The notes under the pieces: model-generated
Seen by the model: the letters and a program-made list of their open reading frames with translations, nothing else
What the model was told of the DNA's origin: nothing
The model's database searches: none
In this document: piece by piece, positions 18,969 to 27,687 of the stretch
How positions within the stretch are numbered: the first letter of the stretch is position 1
Layout of the letters: every line of letters begins with the position of its first letter
From: Streptomyces violens
GTDB lineage: Bacteria > Actinomycetota > Actinomycetes > Streptomycetales > Streptomycetaceae
Direction: 5' to 3'
DNA: 64,000 bases
NCBI RefSeq assembly: GCF_000717745.1
Contig: NZ_JOBH01000003.1
Span: forward strand, 248,001-312,000
Position numbers and translations under genes: made by a program

Positions 18969-19045
18969 ACTTCGCGCGGGCCCGGGCGCACCGACCCGCA
19001 CCCGGGACGTCAGTCATCACCGGTTCTGCATCAGGGAGTTGAGCG

Positions 19046-20050
19046 ATGGACTTTGGAGTCGTCCTGCAGGCCGACCCGCCCGGCTCGGCCGTGGTCGGGC
19101 TCATGCGCCGCGCCGAACGGCAGGGCTTCCGCTACGGCTGGACCTTCGACTCCGCCGTTCTCTGGCAGGAGCCCTTCGTCATCCACGGCCGCATCCTCGA
19201 ACACACCGAGCGGCTGATCGTGGGCCCCATGGTCACCAACCCCGGCACCCGCACCTGGGAGGTCACCGCCTCCACCTTCGCCACCCTGAACGAGATGTAC
19301 GGCAACCGCACGGTCTGCGGCATCGGCCGCGGCGACTCGGCGATGCGGGTCGCCGGCCGCCGCCCGAACACCCTCGCCCGCCTCGGCCAGGCCATCCCCG
19401 TCATCCGCGACCTCGCCGAGGGCCGCGAGGCGATCGTGGACGGCAAGCCGCTGCGGCTGCCATGGGTCCGCGACGGGAAGCTGCCCGTCTGGATGGCCGC
19501 GTACGGACCCAAGGCGCTGGCCATGGCCGGCCGGCTCGCAGACGGCTTCATCCTCCAGCTCGCCGACCCCTTCCTGACCGAGTGGATGATCAGGGCGGTA
19601 CGGGACGCGGCCACGGAGGCCGGCCGCGATCCGGACGCGCTGACCATCTGCGTGGCGGCGCCCGCGTACATCGGTGACGACCTGGCGCACGCCCGCGAGC
19701 AGTGCCGGTGGTTCGGCGGCATGGTCGGCAACCATGTCGCGGACCTGGTGACCCGGTACGGCGAGCACTCCGGCATGGTCCCCGAGGAGCTGACCGCGTA
19801 CATCAAGACGCGTGAGAAGTACGACTACGCGCATCACGGCCGCGCCGACAACCCCGACACCGCCTTCGTCCCCGATGAGATCGTCGACCGCTTCTGCCTT
19901 CTCGGCCCGCCCGCGGCCCACCTCGAGAAGCTCCGCGCCCTGCGCGACCTGGGCGTCGACCAGTTCGCCCTGTATGCCATGCACGACGCGAAGGAATCGA
20001 CGATCGACGCGTACGGCGAGCGCATCATCCCGACGCTGGCGGGGGAGTGA
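19046..20050 (+). CDS. LLM-class flavin/F420-dependent oxidoreductase
   Basis: A 334-residue luciferase-like monooxygenase-fold enzyme (MDFGVVLQADPPGSAVV start, GIGRGDSAMRVAGRRPN, PVWMAAYGPKALAMAG). The sequence resembles a TIGR03842-type group I recall near hydantoinase and NCS1 genes in actinobacteria. The cofactor would be F420 or FMN; the family includes both. In this context it may carry out a redox step on a pyrimidine or hydantoin ring, but the reaction is not established. ATG start with GGGAG upstream. Its last four bases overlap the permease start (GTGA), so the pair is coupled. Confidence 0.8.
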   Translation: MDFGVVLQADPPGSAVVGLMRRAERQGFRYGWTFDSAVLWQEPFVIHGRILEHTERLIVGPMVTNPGTRTWEVTASTFATLNEMYGNRTVCGIGRGDSAMRVAGRRPNTLARLGQAIPVIRDLAEGREAIVDGKPLRLPWVRDGKLPVWMAAYGPKALAMAGRLADGFILQLADPFLTEWMIRAVRDAATEAGRDPDALTICVAAPAYIGDDLAHAREQCRWFGGMVGNHVADLVTRYGEHSGMVPEELTAYIKTREKYDYAHHGRADNPDTAFVPDEIVDRFCLLGPPAAHLEKLRALRDLGVDQFALYAMHDAKESTIDAYGERIIPTLAGE

Positions 20051-21588
20051 ACACGCCCACGGTGCCCGCGGACAGCCGGGGTGACGGGCGGCCGGGCCCC
20101 GGCGGCCGGGTCGAGCTGCCACCGGACGCGATACCCGCCGACGGCCGCTTCGCCAACGCCGACCTGCTGCCCGTGCCCGCCGCCGACCGCCACTGGACCA
20201 CCTACAACTTTGCCGCGCTGTGGGTCGGCATGGCCCACAACATCCCTTCCTGGACGCTGGCCTCCGGCCTGGTCGCGCTGGGCATGGACTGGCGACAGGC
20301 CGTCCTCACCATCGCCCTCGCCAATGTCATCGTGCTGCTGCCGATGCTGCTCACGGGGCATGCGGGACCCAAGTACGGCATCCCGTTCCCGGTTCTGGCC
20401 CGCGCGTCCTTCGGACTGCGCGGGGCGAACCTCCCCGCCCTCGTACGGGCCGCCGTCGCCTGCTGCTGGTTCGGCATTCAAACCTGGATCGGCGGCCAGG
20501 GCATCTACATCCTGCTCGGCAAGATCTTCGGCGGCGGCTGGGAGAAGGCCGCGCCCGTCGCCGGGTACCCCTGGACCCTCTGGCTCTGCTTCGCGGTCTT
20601 CTGGGCGCTCGAACTGGCCATCATCGCGCGCGGCATGGAGACCCTGCGCCGCTTCGAGAACTGGGCGGCGCCCTTCGTCCTGGTCGGCGCCGTGGCCCTG
20701 CTCGCCTGGATCGCGGCGAAGGCGGGCGGCCTCGGCCCCCTCCTGGACCAGCCGGGCACCCTGGGCTGGGGCACGGACTTCTGGCCGGTCTTCTTCCCGT
20801 CCCTCATGGGCATGATCGGCTTCTGGGCGACGCTGTCCCTCAACATCCCCGACTTCACACGCTTCGGGGCCGGGCAGCGGGCCCAGGTCTGGGGGCAGAC
20901 GCTCGGACTGCCCACCACCATGACGGCCTTCGCGCTGCTCTCCGTACTGGTGACCTCCGGCTCCCAGGCGGTGTACGGCGTGCCGATCTGGGACCCGGTG
21001 GCCCTCGCCGGCAAGGCCGACAACGTCTTCGGTCTGCTCTTCGCGCTGGTCACGGTCCTCGTCGCGACGATCAGCGTCAACATCGCGGCCAACGTGGTCT
21101 CCCCGGCGTACGACCTGGCCAACCTCGCCCCGCGCTTCCTCACCTTCCGCAGCGGCGCGCTGATCACCGGAGTGATCGGCGTCCTCGTCCTGCCGTGGAA
21201 GCTCACCGCCACGCCCGAGCTGTACATCTTCACCTGGCTCGGGGTGGTCGGCGGCCTCCTCGGCACCGTCGCCGGCATCCTCATCGCGGATTACTGGATC
21301 ATCCGCCGCACCGTCCTCGACCTCGCCGACCTCTACCGTCCGGGCGGCCGCTACTGGTACACGGCCGGCTGGAACTGGCGGGCCGTCCTCGCCTTCGCCG
21401 TGGGCGGCCTCCTCGCGGTCGGCGGCTCCTACTCGGCCCCGGGGAAGGGCCCGTTCCCCGCCGACGGACTGCTCCCCTTCCTCCGCCCTCTCGCGGACTA
21501 CGGCTGGGCAGTGGGCCTCGGCGCGTCACTGCTGCTGTACACGGCGCTGATGGCCCACCGCCGCGGAGACCCCTCGGACACGCACTAG
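20047..21588 (+). CDS. NCS1-family nucleobase/hydantoin:cation symporter
   Basis: A 513-residue membrane transporter with about twelve hydrophobic segments. NCS1 hallmarks include NFAALWVGMAHNIPSW in the first segment, GPKYGIPFPVLARASFG, GIQTWIGGQ, LNIPDFTRF and VNIAANVVSPAYDLANL. The family imports uracil, allantoin, hydantoins or related ring compounds with Na+ or H+. The position after hydantoinase and LLM oxidoreductase makes uptake of their substrate the natural role. GTG start overlapping the previous stop. A decayed homologous fragment on the opposite strand lies at 4880-5200. Confidence 0.9.
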   Translation: MNTPTVPADSRGDGRPGPGGRVELPPDAIPADGRFANADLLPVPAADRHWTTYNFAALWVGMAHNIPSWTLASGLVALGMDWRQAVLTIALANVIVLLPMLLTGHAGPKYGIPFPVLARASFGLRGANLPALVRAAVACCWFGIQTWIGGQGIYILLGKIFGGGWEKAAPVAGYPWTLWLCFAVFWALELAIIARGMETLRRFENWAAPFVLVGAVALLAWIAAKAGGLGPLLDQPGTLGWGTDFWPVFFPSLMGMIGFWATLSLNIPDFTRFGAGQRAQVWGQTLGLPTTMTAFALLSVLVTSGSQAVYGVPIWDPVALAGKADNVFGLLFALVTVLVATISVNIAANVVSPAYDLANLAPRFLTFRSGALITGVIGVLVLPWKLTATPELYIFTWLGVVGGLLGTVAGILIADYWIIRRTVLDLADLYRPGGRYWYTAGWNWRAVLAFAVGGLLAVGGSYSAPGKGPFPADGLLPFLRPLADYGWAVGLGASLLLYTALMAHRRGDPSDTH

Positions 21589-21591
21589 GAA

Positions 21592-23211
21592 CTACGGAGC
21601 GCTGCTCGGAATCACGCAGTTCTTTGGCTGTTCCTGGCCGGTGGGCCAGCCCAGGCCGACGAACTTGAGCTGGCCCAGGCCCTGTTGGCCCGGGTCGAGC
21701 TGGACCACCGCGGCGGGCTTGTCGTACGCGTTGCCGCCGCTGGTCAGGCAGATCAGGCCGCTCGTGCCCCGCACGCGGTGCCGGGACTGGAGCAGCGACC
21801 ACTGCCTGCCGACATCCTCCCGGCTGGGGACCGCCTCGGCGCCGCCCTTCTGCGCCTGGTGCAGCGCCTTGCCGATGGTGATGAGGCCGTCGTACACCAG
21901 CATCGTCCGGGAGTCCTGCAGATTCGGGTCGGAGCCGAGCCGCACGCCCTCGCCGCGCGTGCTCTCGATCCGCTTCTTCAGGGTGTCCAGGGCCGCCAGG
22001 GGCTCGGTGAGGTACTGGGGGAGCTCCGCCTCGGTGGGCTTGCGCTTGTGGTCCGCCTCCCACTTCCGGTTCCAGTCGGCCAGCTCGGTGCGCCAGGCGT
22101 CCGGGTGCGCGGGCGCCGCGTACTGCACCGTCACCTTCGGCTTGCCGTCGGCGCCGCGCAGCTGTGCCCAGTTCTGCTCCGTCATGTCCTGCCGCAGCGA
22201 CGCGGCGTCGGAGCCGCTGACGATGGTGTAGTGCCGGTTCTTGCACTCCACCTGGGCGAGCTTGAGCGCGAAGATCCGCAAGTGCAGCGTGCGGCCCGCG
22301 AAGTACACGGTGTCGGCGCCGGAATCGCAGATGTTGTTGGCCGTCTGCGCGAACTGGTTGCCGGTCGAGCCCGCCTCGTCGATGGCCGGGGACTCGAAGG
22401 GCATCGCGGCCGGGCCGGCCGGGCCTTTCTCCTTTATCCCGCTGAATGCTTTCGCCAGCGACTCGCTGTAGCTGTCCTTGCGCTGGTCGTAGACCAGTAC
22501 GGTCCGGCGGTTCTCCCGGCCCCGTTCGCCGTTGAAGTTGGCCAGTGCCTGGGCCGCGTCGTGGTTGGTGGGGAGGATCCGGGCCAGGCCCGGGAACCGC
22601 AGCTTCGCCGTCCCGTCCGTCCGGTCCTCGTTCGCGATCCGGTCGCCGCTGATCCGCGAGGCGAGCACAGGGATCTTGTGCTTCGTCAGCCGTTTGACGG
22701 CCTTCTCGGTGGTACCGAGGCTGAGGTTGAAGCCCGTGACGGCGCGCAGCCGGTCCTCGGGCGAGTCGGCCATCCGCAGCAGGGTGTCCACCACCTTCTC
22801 CTGCTGCTTGTAGTCCCGCCCGGGGTTGGCCAGCACCAGCCGGACCTTCGGCGGCTCGCCCTCGCCGTCGTTGGCCTGCCGCTGTCCCAGGTACGCGCCC
22901 TGGAGGTCGCTGCGCATCTGCCGGCGCAGCGCCGGCCGGTCCGACTGGAGCGGTAGCATCACCGCCACCGTGACGTGCGGCTCGCCGTGGATCTTCTTGT
23001 TCTGGGCCGCGATGGCCCGGGCCACGTCGCGGATCTCCGGCGTGCCGAAGTCGTAGCCCTCGCCGTTGACGCCGATGCACTCGTCGCCGACCCGCTCGAT
23101 TCCCTCGGTACAGGTGTCCAGCTCGTGGGTGATGAGCACCGCGAGCCACACGCCCCCGGCCAGCGCGCCCACGCCCAGCAGCGCGTAGAGGATCTTCTTC
23201 CAGATGGGCAT
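21592..23211 (-). CDS. Membrane-anchored periplasmic-binding-protein-like receptor
   Basis: A 539-residue protein with an N-terminal transmembrane anchor (WKKILYALLGVGALAGGVWL) and no lipobox, followed by a Cys-pair segment (DTCTEGIERVGDECIGVN) typical of an actinobacterial group annotated as ABC substrate-binding proteins. The rest is a type I periplasmic-binding fold (VTVAVMLPLQ, RTVLVYDQRKDSYSESLAKAF, DSRTMLVYDGLITIGKAL). No permease or ABC ATPase gene is adjacent. The only partner is the P-loop NTPase just upstream on the same strand, five bases away. A surface receptor linked to that NTPase is a better guess than a transporter component. Confidence 0.7.
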   Translation of the reverse strand: MPIWKKILYALLGVGALAGGVWLAVLITHELDTCTEGIERVGDECIGVNGEGYDFGTPEIRDVARAIAAQNKKIHGEPHVTVAVMLPLQSDRPALRRQMRSDLQGAYLGQRQANDGEGEPPKVRLVLANPGRDYKQQEKVVDTLLRMADSPEDRLRAVTGFNLSLGTTEKAVKRLTKHKIPVLASRISGDRIANEDRTDGTAKLRFPGLARILPTNHDAAQALANFNGERGRENRRTVLVYDQRKDSYSESLAKAFSGIKEKGPAGPAAMPFESPAIDEAGSTGNQFAQTANNICDSGADTVYFAGRTLHLRIFALKLAQVECKNRHYTIVSGSDAASLRQDMTEQNWAQLRGADGKPKVTVQYAAPAHPDAWRTELADWNRKWEADHKRKPTEAELPQYLTEPLAALDTLKKRIESTRGEGVRLGSDPNLQDSRTMLVYDGLITIGKALHQAQKGGAEAVPSREDVGRQWSLLQSRHRVRGTSGLICLTSGGNAYDKPAAVVQLDPGQQGLGQLKFVGLGWPTGQEQPKNCVIPSSAP

Positions 23212-23216
23212 CCCCG

Positions 23217-25400
23217 TTATCTCCTTCGCCCGAGCTGCTCGGTGCAGGTGCAGCGCAGCAGCGGTTGCTCGTTCGCCGCCAGGCCGCTCCAGTAGGTCGC
23301 CGTCCTGCTGAGCTGTCCCGCGCCGTCGAACTCCATGATCGAGAGGAGTTCCAGCAGCTTGGCCAGCGTGCGGGCCGTCTCTTTTCCGGTCGGCCTGGTC
23401 CGCTCCTCGCACAGCCACACTGCGTGCAGCAGCTGGTCGACGGTGCGCCGCAGCGCCGGTCCGTCCGCCGCCACCAGGCCCTGGGCACGCTCCCGCCGGG
23501 CGTCCGCACTGCCCGGATACGGTGCCTGGGCGATCTCCAGAAGCTCCGCGCACCACTCCTCGGGGCGCCCGGGCAGCGTGGCGGCCAGATGGCGGGCCAC
23601 GTCGTCCGCACCGCCGGAGACGAGATGGTGGTTCATCCGGTGCGCCGTGACCGACCGGAACGCGCCGCCGCGCGTCTCCTCGCCCGCCGCCGCGCGCAAC
23701 GCGTAGTGGTCCCGCAGCAGGTGATGATCGGCGTACCAGGCGGCGGCGTCGGGCCGCAGCCCGTACAGCCGGTGCACCAGCATCTGGCGCAGCCCGAAGT
23801 CCCCGATGAAATGCCGCTCACAGCTCGGCCACCCGGTGTCGGTGAGCAGCTGCGATACGTGATGCACCGTCAGGTGATGTACCCGGCCCGCCTGATGGTG
23901 CCGAAGCAGGACGTCCGCGCACTCCTCGTCGTGTGCCACCGACAGATGCGTGAGCAGGTCCAGCCACTGGTCGCGGTGCTCGCTCGGCAGCGCGACCGGC
24001 AACTGGTCCAGGATCAGCTCCTGGAGCAGTACTTCCGTCACCGGCCGCTCGGTGGTGCCGTCGCCGGGGAGCAGCAGCGGGGCTGCGAGGAGGTCCCGGT
24101 CGTTGGCGTCCTCGGGCATCCGGAAGGCCGCGGCAGCGGCGGCGAGCCGGATCACCGTGTGCGGGCGTCCGCCGCTCAGCCGTGCCACGGCGGCGTCGAT
24201 GCGGCGGCGGTTCGCGCCGCCCTCCGGCTCCGCGCGCGTCTGCCGGCGCTCGGTCTCCTGGCGCAGTTGGTCCCCGGTGAGGAACGGCATCCGCAGCAGC
24301 AGTACGCCGTCGGCCAGCGGCGCCCGGTCAGGGCCTGCGTCCGTGCGCCGGGACCACGCGGGCGGACCGCCGTTGGCGGGCCGGAACTCCGCCGGCGGCA
24401 CCACCTCCTCCGGCGGCAGGCCCCCGTGCAGGAAGGCGCCGCCGTCCGCCCGGAGCGCGGTGCCCACGATCACCACTCGGTCGCGCTGCCCGCCCCGGCG
24501 GTCGGTGAGCACGGCGCGCAGCAGCCGCTCGCCCAGCGGTGACACCGCGTGATCCAGCAGCAGCGCCGGGCGGCCGACCCTGCTCAGCTTGCCGAACACC
24601 GAGGCGTACGCCGCCTCCAGGTCCTCGCGCAGCGCCCGGAAGAGGAACCCTTCGGCCAGCTCCCGTGCCTCGCCCCCGGCCTGGAAGTCGGCGGCGAGAT
24701 TGCTGAGCCCGTGCTTGGGCTGGCCGGCGGCACCGGGATACGCACCGTAGATGCGCTCCAGTTCCACCCTGCCCCGCGGCGCCAGGCGCTCGAAGAGGGC
24801 GTCCAGCAGCGCGTTGCTCACCGCCGCCGAGTACGGGTCGAGCCCCTGCCCGGACAGGGTCGTCAGCAGATTCCGGATGCTCCCGCGGATCACACCCCGC
24901 CAGAAGTCGCCACCGCCCAGGCCACGGAGACGCCCCCTCTGGGGCAGCTCCTCGTACCGTTCCACCTCCGTCGCGACCGCCTCGGGGGTGCCCTCGGCGG
25001 CGCCGGTCGCGATCACCGCGAGGCCCGCGAAGAGCCGGGGGAACGCGAAGGATCCGCCCGTGCCCTGCCAGGTGCACAGCCGCCGGGCGACCTCGGCCAG
25101 GGCCTCGGTCGCGTCCGAGCGGGCGCCCGGCTCCGGCTCCGCCCGGTCCGCGTACACCGGCGAGCCGCTGTCGAGGTAGATCACCGGCACCTTGGTGGCG
25201 AACCGGTCCCGCACCGCGCGCAGCAGCCGCCCCTTGCCCATGCCGGGGCCGCCGGTGAGAAGTACTACCGGAAGGTCGGGGCCGTACAGCAGCTCGCGCC
25301 CGCCGCCCGACGGCGACCGCCCGAACAGGCGCGCGAAGAAGCCCTCCTCGCTGAGCAGCTTCTCGAACCCCAGATCGTCACGCACTGACTCCTCCCCCAT
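23217..25400 (-). CDS. P-loop (STAND-like) NTPase paired with the receptor-like protein
   Basis: A 727-residue soluble protein. The Walker A is LLTGGPGMGKGRLL near residue 70 and a Walker B-like ALLLDHAVSP lies near 280; the C-terminal half is helical and His-rich. The start is ATG 25400 with GGGGGAGG just upstream; a longer frame to 25487 lacks such a site. I recognise no named family. The lack of transporter motifs (no LSGGQ) and the pairing with a membrane-anchored binding protein suggest a signalling or conflict-type NTPase, but that is inference only. Confidence 0.6.
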   Translation of the reverse strand: MGEESVRDDLGFEKLLSEEGFFARLFGRSPSGGGRELLYGPDLPVVLLTGGPGMGKGRLLRAVRDRFATKVPVIYLDSGSPVYADRAEPEPGARSDATEALAEVARRLCTWQGTGGSFAFPRLFAGLAVIATGAAEGTPEAVATEVERYEELPQRGRLRGLGGGDFWRGVIRGSIRNLLTTLSGQGLDPYSAAVSNALLDALFERLAPRGRVELERIYGAYPGAAGQPKHGLSNLAADFQAGGEARELAEGFLFRALREDLEAAYASVFGKLSRVGRPALLLDHAVSPLGERLLRAVLTDRRGGQRDRVVIVGTALRADGGAFLHGGLPPEEVVPPAEFRPANGGPPAWSRRTDAGPDRAPLADGVLLLRMPFLTGDQLRQETERRQTRAEPEGGANRRRIDAAVARLSGGRPHTVIRLAAAAAAFRMPEDANDRDLLAAPLLLPGDGTTERPVTEVLLQELILDQLPVALPSEHRDQWLDLLTHLSVAHDEECADVLLRHHQAGRVHHLTVHHVSQLLTDTGWPSCERHFIGDFGLRQMLVHRLYGLRPDAAAWYADHHLLRDHYALRAAAGEETRGGAFRSVTAHRMNHHLVSGGADDVARHLAATLPGRPEEWCAELLEIAQAPYPGSADARRERAQGLVAADGPALRRTVDQLLHAVWLCEERTRPTGKETARTLAKLLELLSIMEFDGAGQLSRTATYWSGLAANEQPLLRCTCTEQLGRRR

Positions 25401-25602
25401 GGAGTGCTCTCCCGCCCGGGAACGGGACACCGGCGCCCCGTGGCCGGTGTGTCGGGGAGAGGCTAGTGGAACGCGTGGAACGCGCACCCATTCTTCGGGG
25501 TAATGAGGTCCGTGGGGAAGGGACCGGAGTGGGTTGCTTTACCGGGGAGTTGACCGGGGATTGGCCGGGGAGCTGGCCGGGCTCAGTGCTCCTGCGAGGC
25601 GG

Positions 25603-26670
25603 TTACGGCACCCGGGCCGTCCACTCCGGGTCGCTGAACTTGGTCGTCACCAGCTCGCGGGCCCGCGCGAACTCCTCGTCCGTGACCGTGCCGTCGGTGC
25701 CGCCGTAGCGGGCGCGGAAGGAGGCGATCATGCGGGTGATGACCTCGGAGCGGGGGAGGCCGGTCTGCCGGCGGAGCGGGTCGACGCGCTTCTTGGCGCT
25801 GGTGGTGCCCTTGTCGGAGAGCTTCTCCTTGCCGATGCGGAGCACCTCGACCATCTTGTCGGCGTCGATGTCGTAGGACATCGTCACGTGGTGCAGGACG
25901 GCGCCGGAGCCCGCCACCATGCGCTTCTGGGCCGCGCCGGCGATCTTGCCGGCGTCCGTCGCGATGTCGTTGAGCGGCTTGTACCAGGCGTTGATGCCCA
26001 TGTCGCCGAGCGCCCCGAGCACCCAGTCGTCGAGGTAGGCGTAGCTCTCGGCGAAGGTGAGGCCGTGAACCAGGGATTCGGGGACGCAGAGCGAGTACGT
26101 GATCGTGTTGCCGGGCTCGACGTACATCGCACCGCCGCCGCTGATCCGGCGGACGACCGTGATGCCGTGCTTTTCGGCGCCCGCCGGGTCCACCTCGTTG
26201 CGCAGCGACTGGAAGCTGCCGATGATCACGGCGGGGCGGTCCCATTCCCAGATCCGGAGCGTCGGCGGCCGCCGGCCCTCGGCGACCTCGGTGGTCAGCA
26301 CCTCGTCCAGCGCCATGTGCAGCGCGGGCGCCTGCGGCGGCTCGTGGATGATCTGCCAGTCGTAGTCGGTCCAGTCGGTGGCCTGGGCGACGGCCCGGCG
26401 GACCGCGACGCCGACCGACTCCGCGGTGAAGCCGATCATGGCGACGCCCTCGGGCAGCGCGGCCTCGATGCGGTCGGCCAGGCCCCGGGTGCCGGTGTCG
26501 GCGGGGGCGCCCTCCAGGGCCGCGTTGATCTCCAGTAGCGCGTCGTCCGGCTCCAGGAAGAAGTCCCCGGCGACGCGGACATGGCGCAGCACGCCGTCCG
26601 CGACCTCCAGATCGACGACGACCAGCTTGCCGCCGGGCACCTTGTACTCACCGTGATGCCTGCTCTGCAC
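25603..26670 (-). CDS. lplA: Lipoate-protein ligase A family protein
   Basis: A ~355-residue protein with an N-terminal LplA accessory-like domain (HGEYKVPGGKLVVVDLEV) and a central biotin/lipoyl-ligase catalytic domain: RIWEWDRPAVIIGSFQS, VVRRISGGGAMYVEPGNT (family RRxSGGG motif) and DAGKIAGAAQKRM containing the conserved Lys. It activates lipoate or octanoate and transfers it to lipoyl domains. The accessory domain precedes the catalytic one, the reverse of E. coli LplA. GTG 26670 is chosen because GGAGG lies nine bases upstream; GTG 26679 is too close to that site. Confidence 0.82.
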   Translation of the reverse strand: MQSRHHGEYKVPGGKLVVVDLEVADGVLRHVRVAGDFFLEPDDALLEINAALEGAPADTGTRGLADRIEAALPEGVAMIGFTAESVGVAVRRAVAQATDWTDYDWQIIHEPPQAPALHMALDEVLTTEVAEGRRPPTLRIWEWDRPAVIIGSFQSLRNEVDPAGAEKHGITVVRRISGGGAMYVEPGNTITYSLCVPESLVHGLTFAESYAYLDDWVLGALGDMGINAWYKPLNDIATDAGKIAGAAQKRMVAGSGAVLHHVTMSYDIDADKMVEVLRIGKEKLSDKGTTSAKKRVDPLRRQTGLPRSEVITRMIASFRARYGGTDGTVTDEEFARARELVTTKFSDPEWTARVP

Positions 26671-26777
26671 GGCGCTCACCCTCCACGTCTCCGCGGCCGT
26701 CCGACCGGCCGGCCGCCCGGACAACCGTAACGCCGTCACCGGCATTCCCCGTCAAAGGGGGGCAAGCCCGTCGGTGG

Positions 26778-27503
26778 TCACGGGTGCAAAGCGGCCAGCA
26801 GCCGGGGCAGCGCCTCGCCGATCGGGTCGCGGACGATCTCGTCGGCGAGCGCGTCGTACGGGGTCGGCTCGGCATTGACGATGACCAGGCGGGCGCCGTG
26901 CTCGGCGGCCAGCCCCGCGAGCGAGGCGGCGGGCTGCACGGACAGGCTCGTGCCGACCGCGACGAAGACATCGCAACTCTTCGCCACCGTGATCGCCGCG
27001 CCCAGCACCTCCGGATCCAGGCTCTCGCCGAACATCACGGTCGCCGACTTCATGATCCCGCCGCAGTCGAGGCACGCGGGGTCCGGGTCGCCCGCGGTCA
27101 CCCGGGCCAGCGCGTCGGCCATCGGCGTCCGGGCGCGGCATTCCGTACAGACCGCGGTACGGGCGGTGCCGTGCAGCTCCAGGACCTTGCCGCCGGGCAT
27201 GCCGGCGAGCTGGTGCAGCCCGTCGACGTTCTGGGTGATCACGCGGACGGGGACACCGGAGCGTTCGAGGCGGGTGACGGCCTCGTGCGCGGCGTTCGGC
27301 CGCGCGCGGAGCGCCGGACCGTCCCGCCGCATCAGCCAGGACCGGCGCCGGATCTCCGGATCGCTCATGTAGTACGCGTACGTGACGAGCTTCTCGGCGT
27401 CCGGGTCGCGGCGCCACACCCCGTTCGGCCCGCGATAGTCGGGGATGCCGGAGTCGGTGGAGATCCCGGCACCGCTGAGGATCGCGACCAGGGGGCTGTT
27501 CAT
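26778..27503 (-). CDS. cobB: Sir2-family NAD-dependent protein deacylase
   Basis: A 241-residue sirtuin that removes acyl groups from lysines using NAD and yields O-acetyl-ADP-ribose. Motifs: LSGAGISTDSGIPDYRGPNG (NAD binding), TQNVDGLH, the catalytic His in LELHGTA, a zinc site formed by CTEC and CLDCGG, and VAVGTSLSVQPAASL. It starts at ATG 27503; upstream extensions of the frame run into the intergenic promoter region. It is divergent from the peptide ABC transporter operon. Confidence 0.92.
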   Translation of the reverse strand: MNSPLVAILSGAGISTDSGIPDYRGPNGVWRRDPDAEKLVTYAYYMSDPEIRRRSWLMRRDGPALRARPNAAHEAVTRLERSGVPVRVITQNVDGLHQLAGMPGGKVLELHGTARTAVCTECRARTPMADALARVTAGDPDPACLDCGGIMKSATVMFGESLDPEVLGAAITVAKSCDVFVAVGTSLSVQPAASLAGLAAEHGARLVIVNAEPTPYDALADEIVRDPIGEALPRLLAALHP

Positions 27504-27687
27504 GCCGCCAGGGTACGCAGAGCCCGGTTGCCGGGCGCGGTTATTTAGATGTAACCAGAAACTTACCCAAGATCGGGGACGGCCTCTTGCCGGTCGTCTG
27601 TATGCGAAATACGGTCTGCTGCATTCGTTCCTGGTGATCGTTCGCGATGCGTTCTCGTTCTTGATGATCGTTCGGGAGGTAGGGCAC

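Noticed and set aside
23265..24542. Plus-strand open frame opposite the P-loop NTPase
   Set aside because: It shows no motif and typical shadow composition, whereas the minus-strand protein has a clear Walker A.
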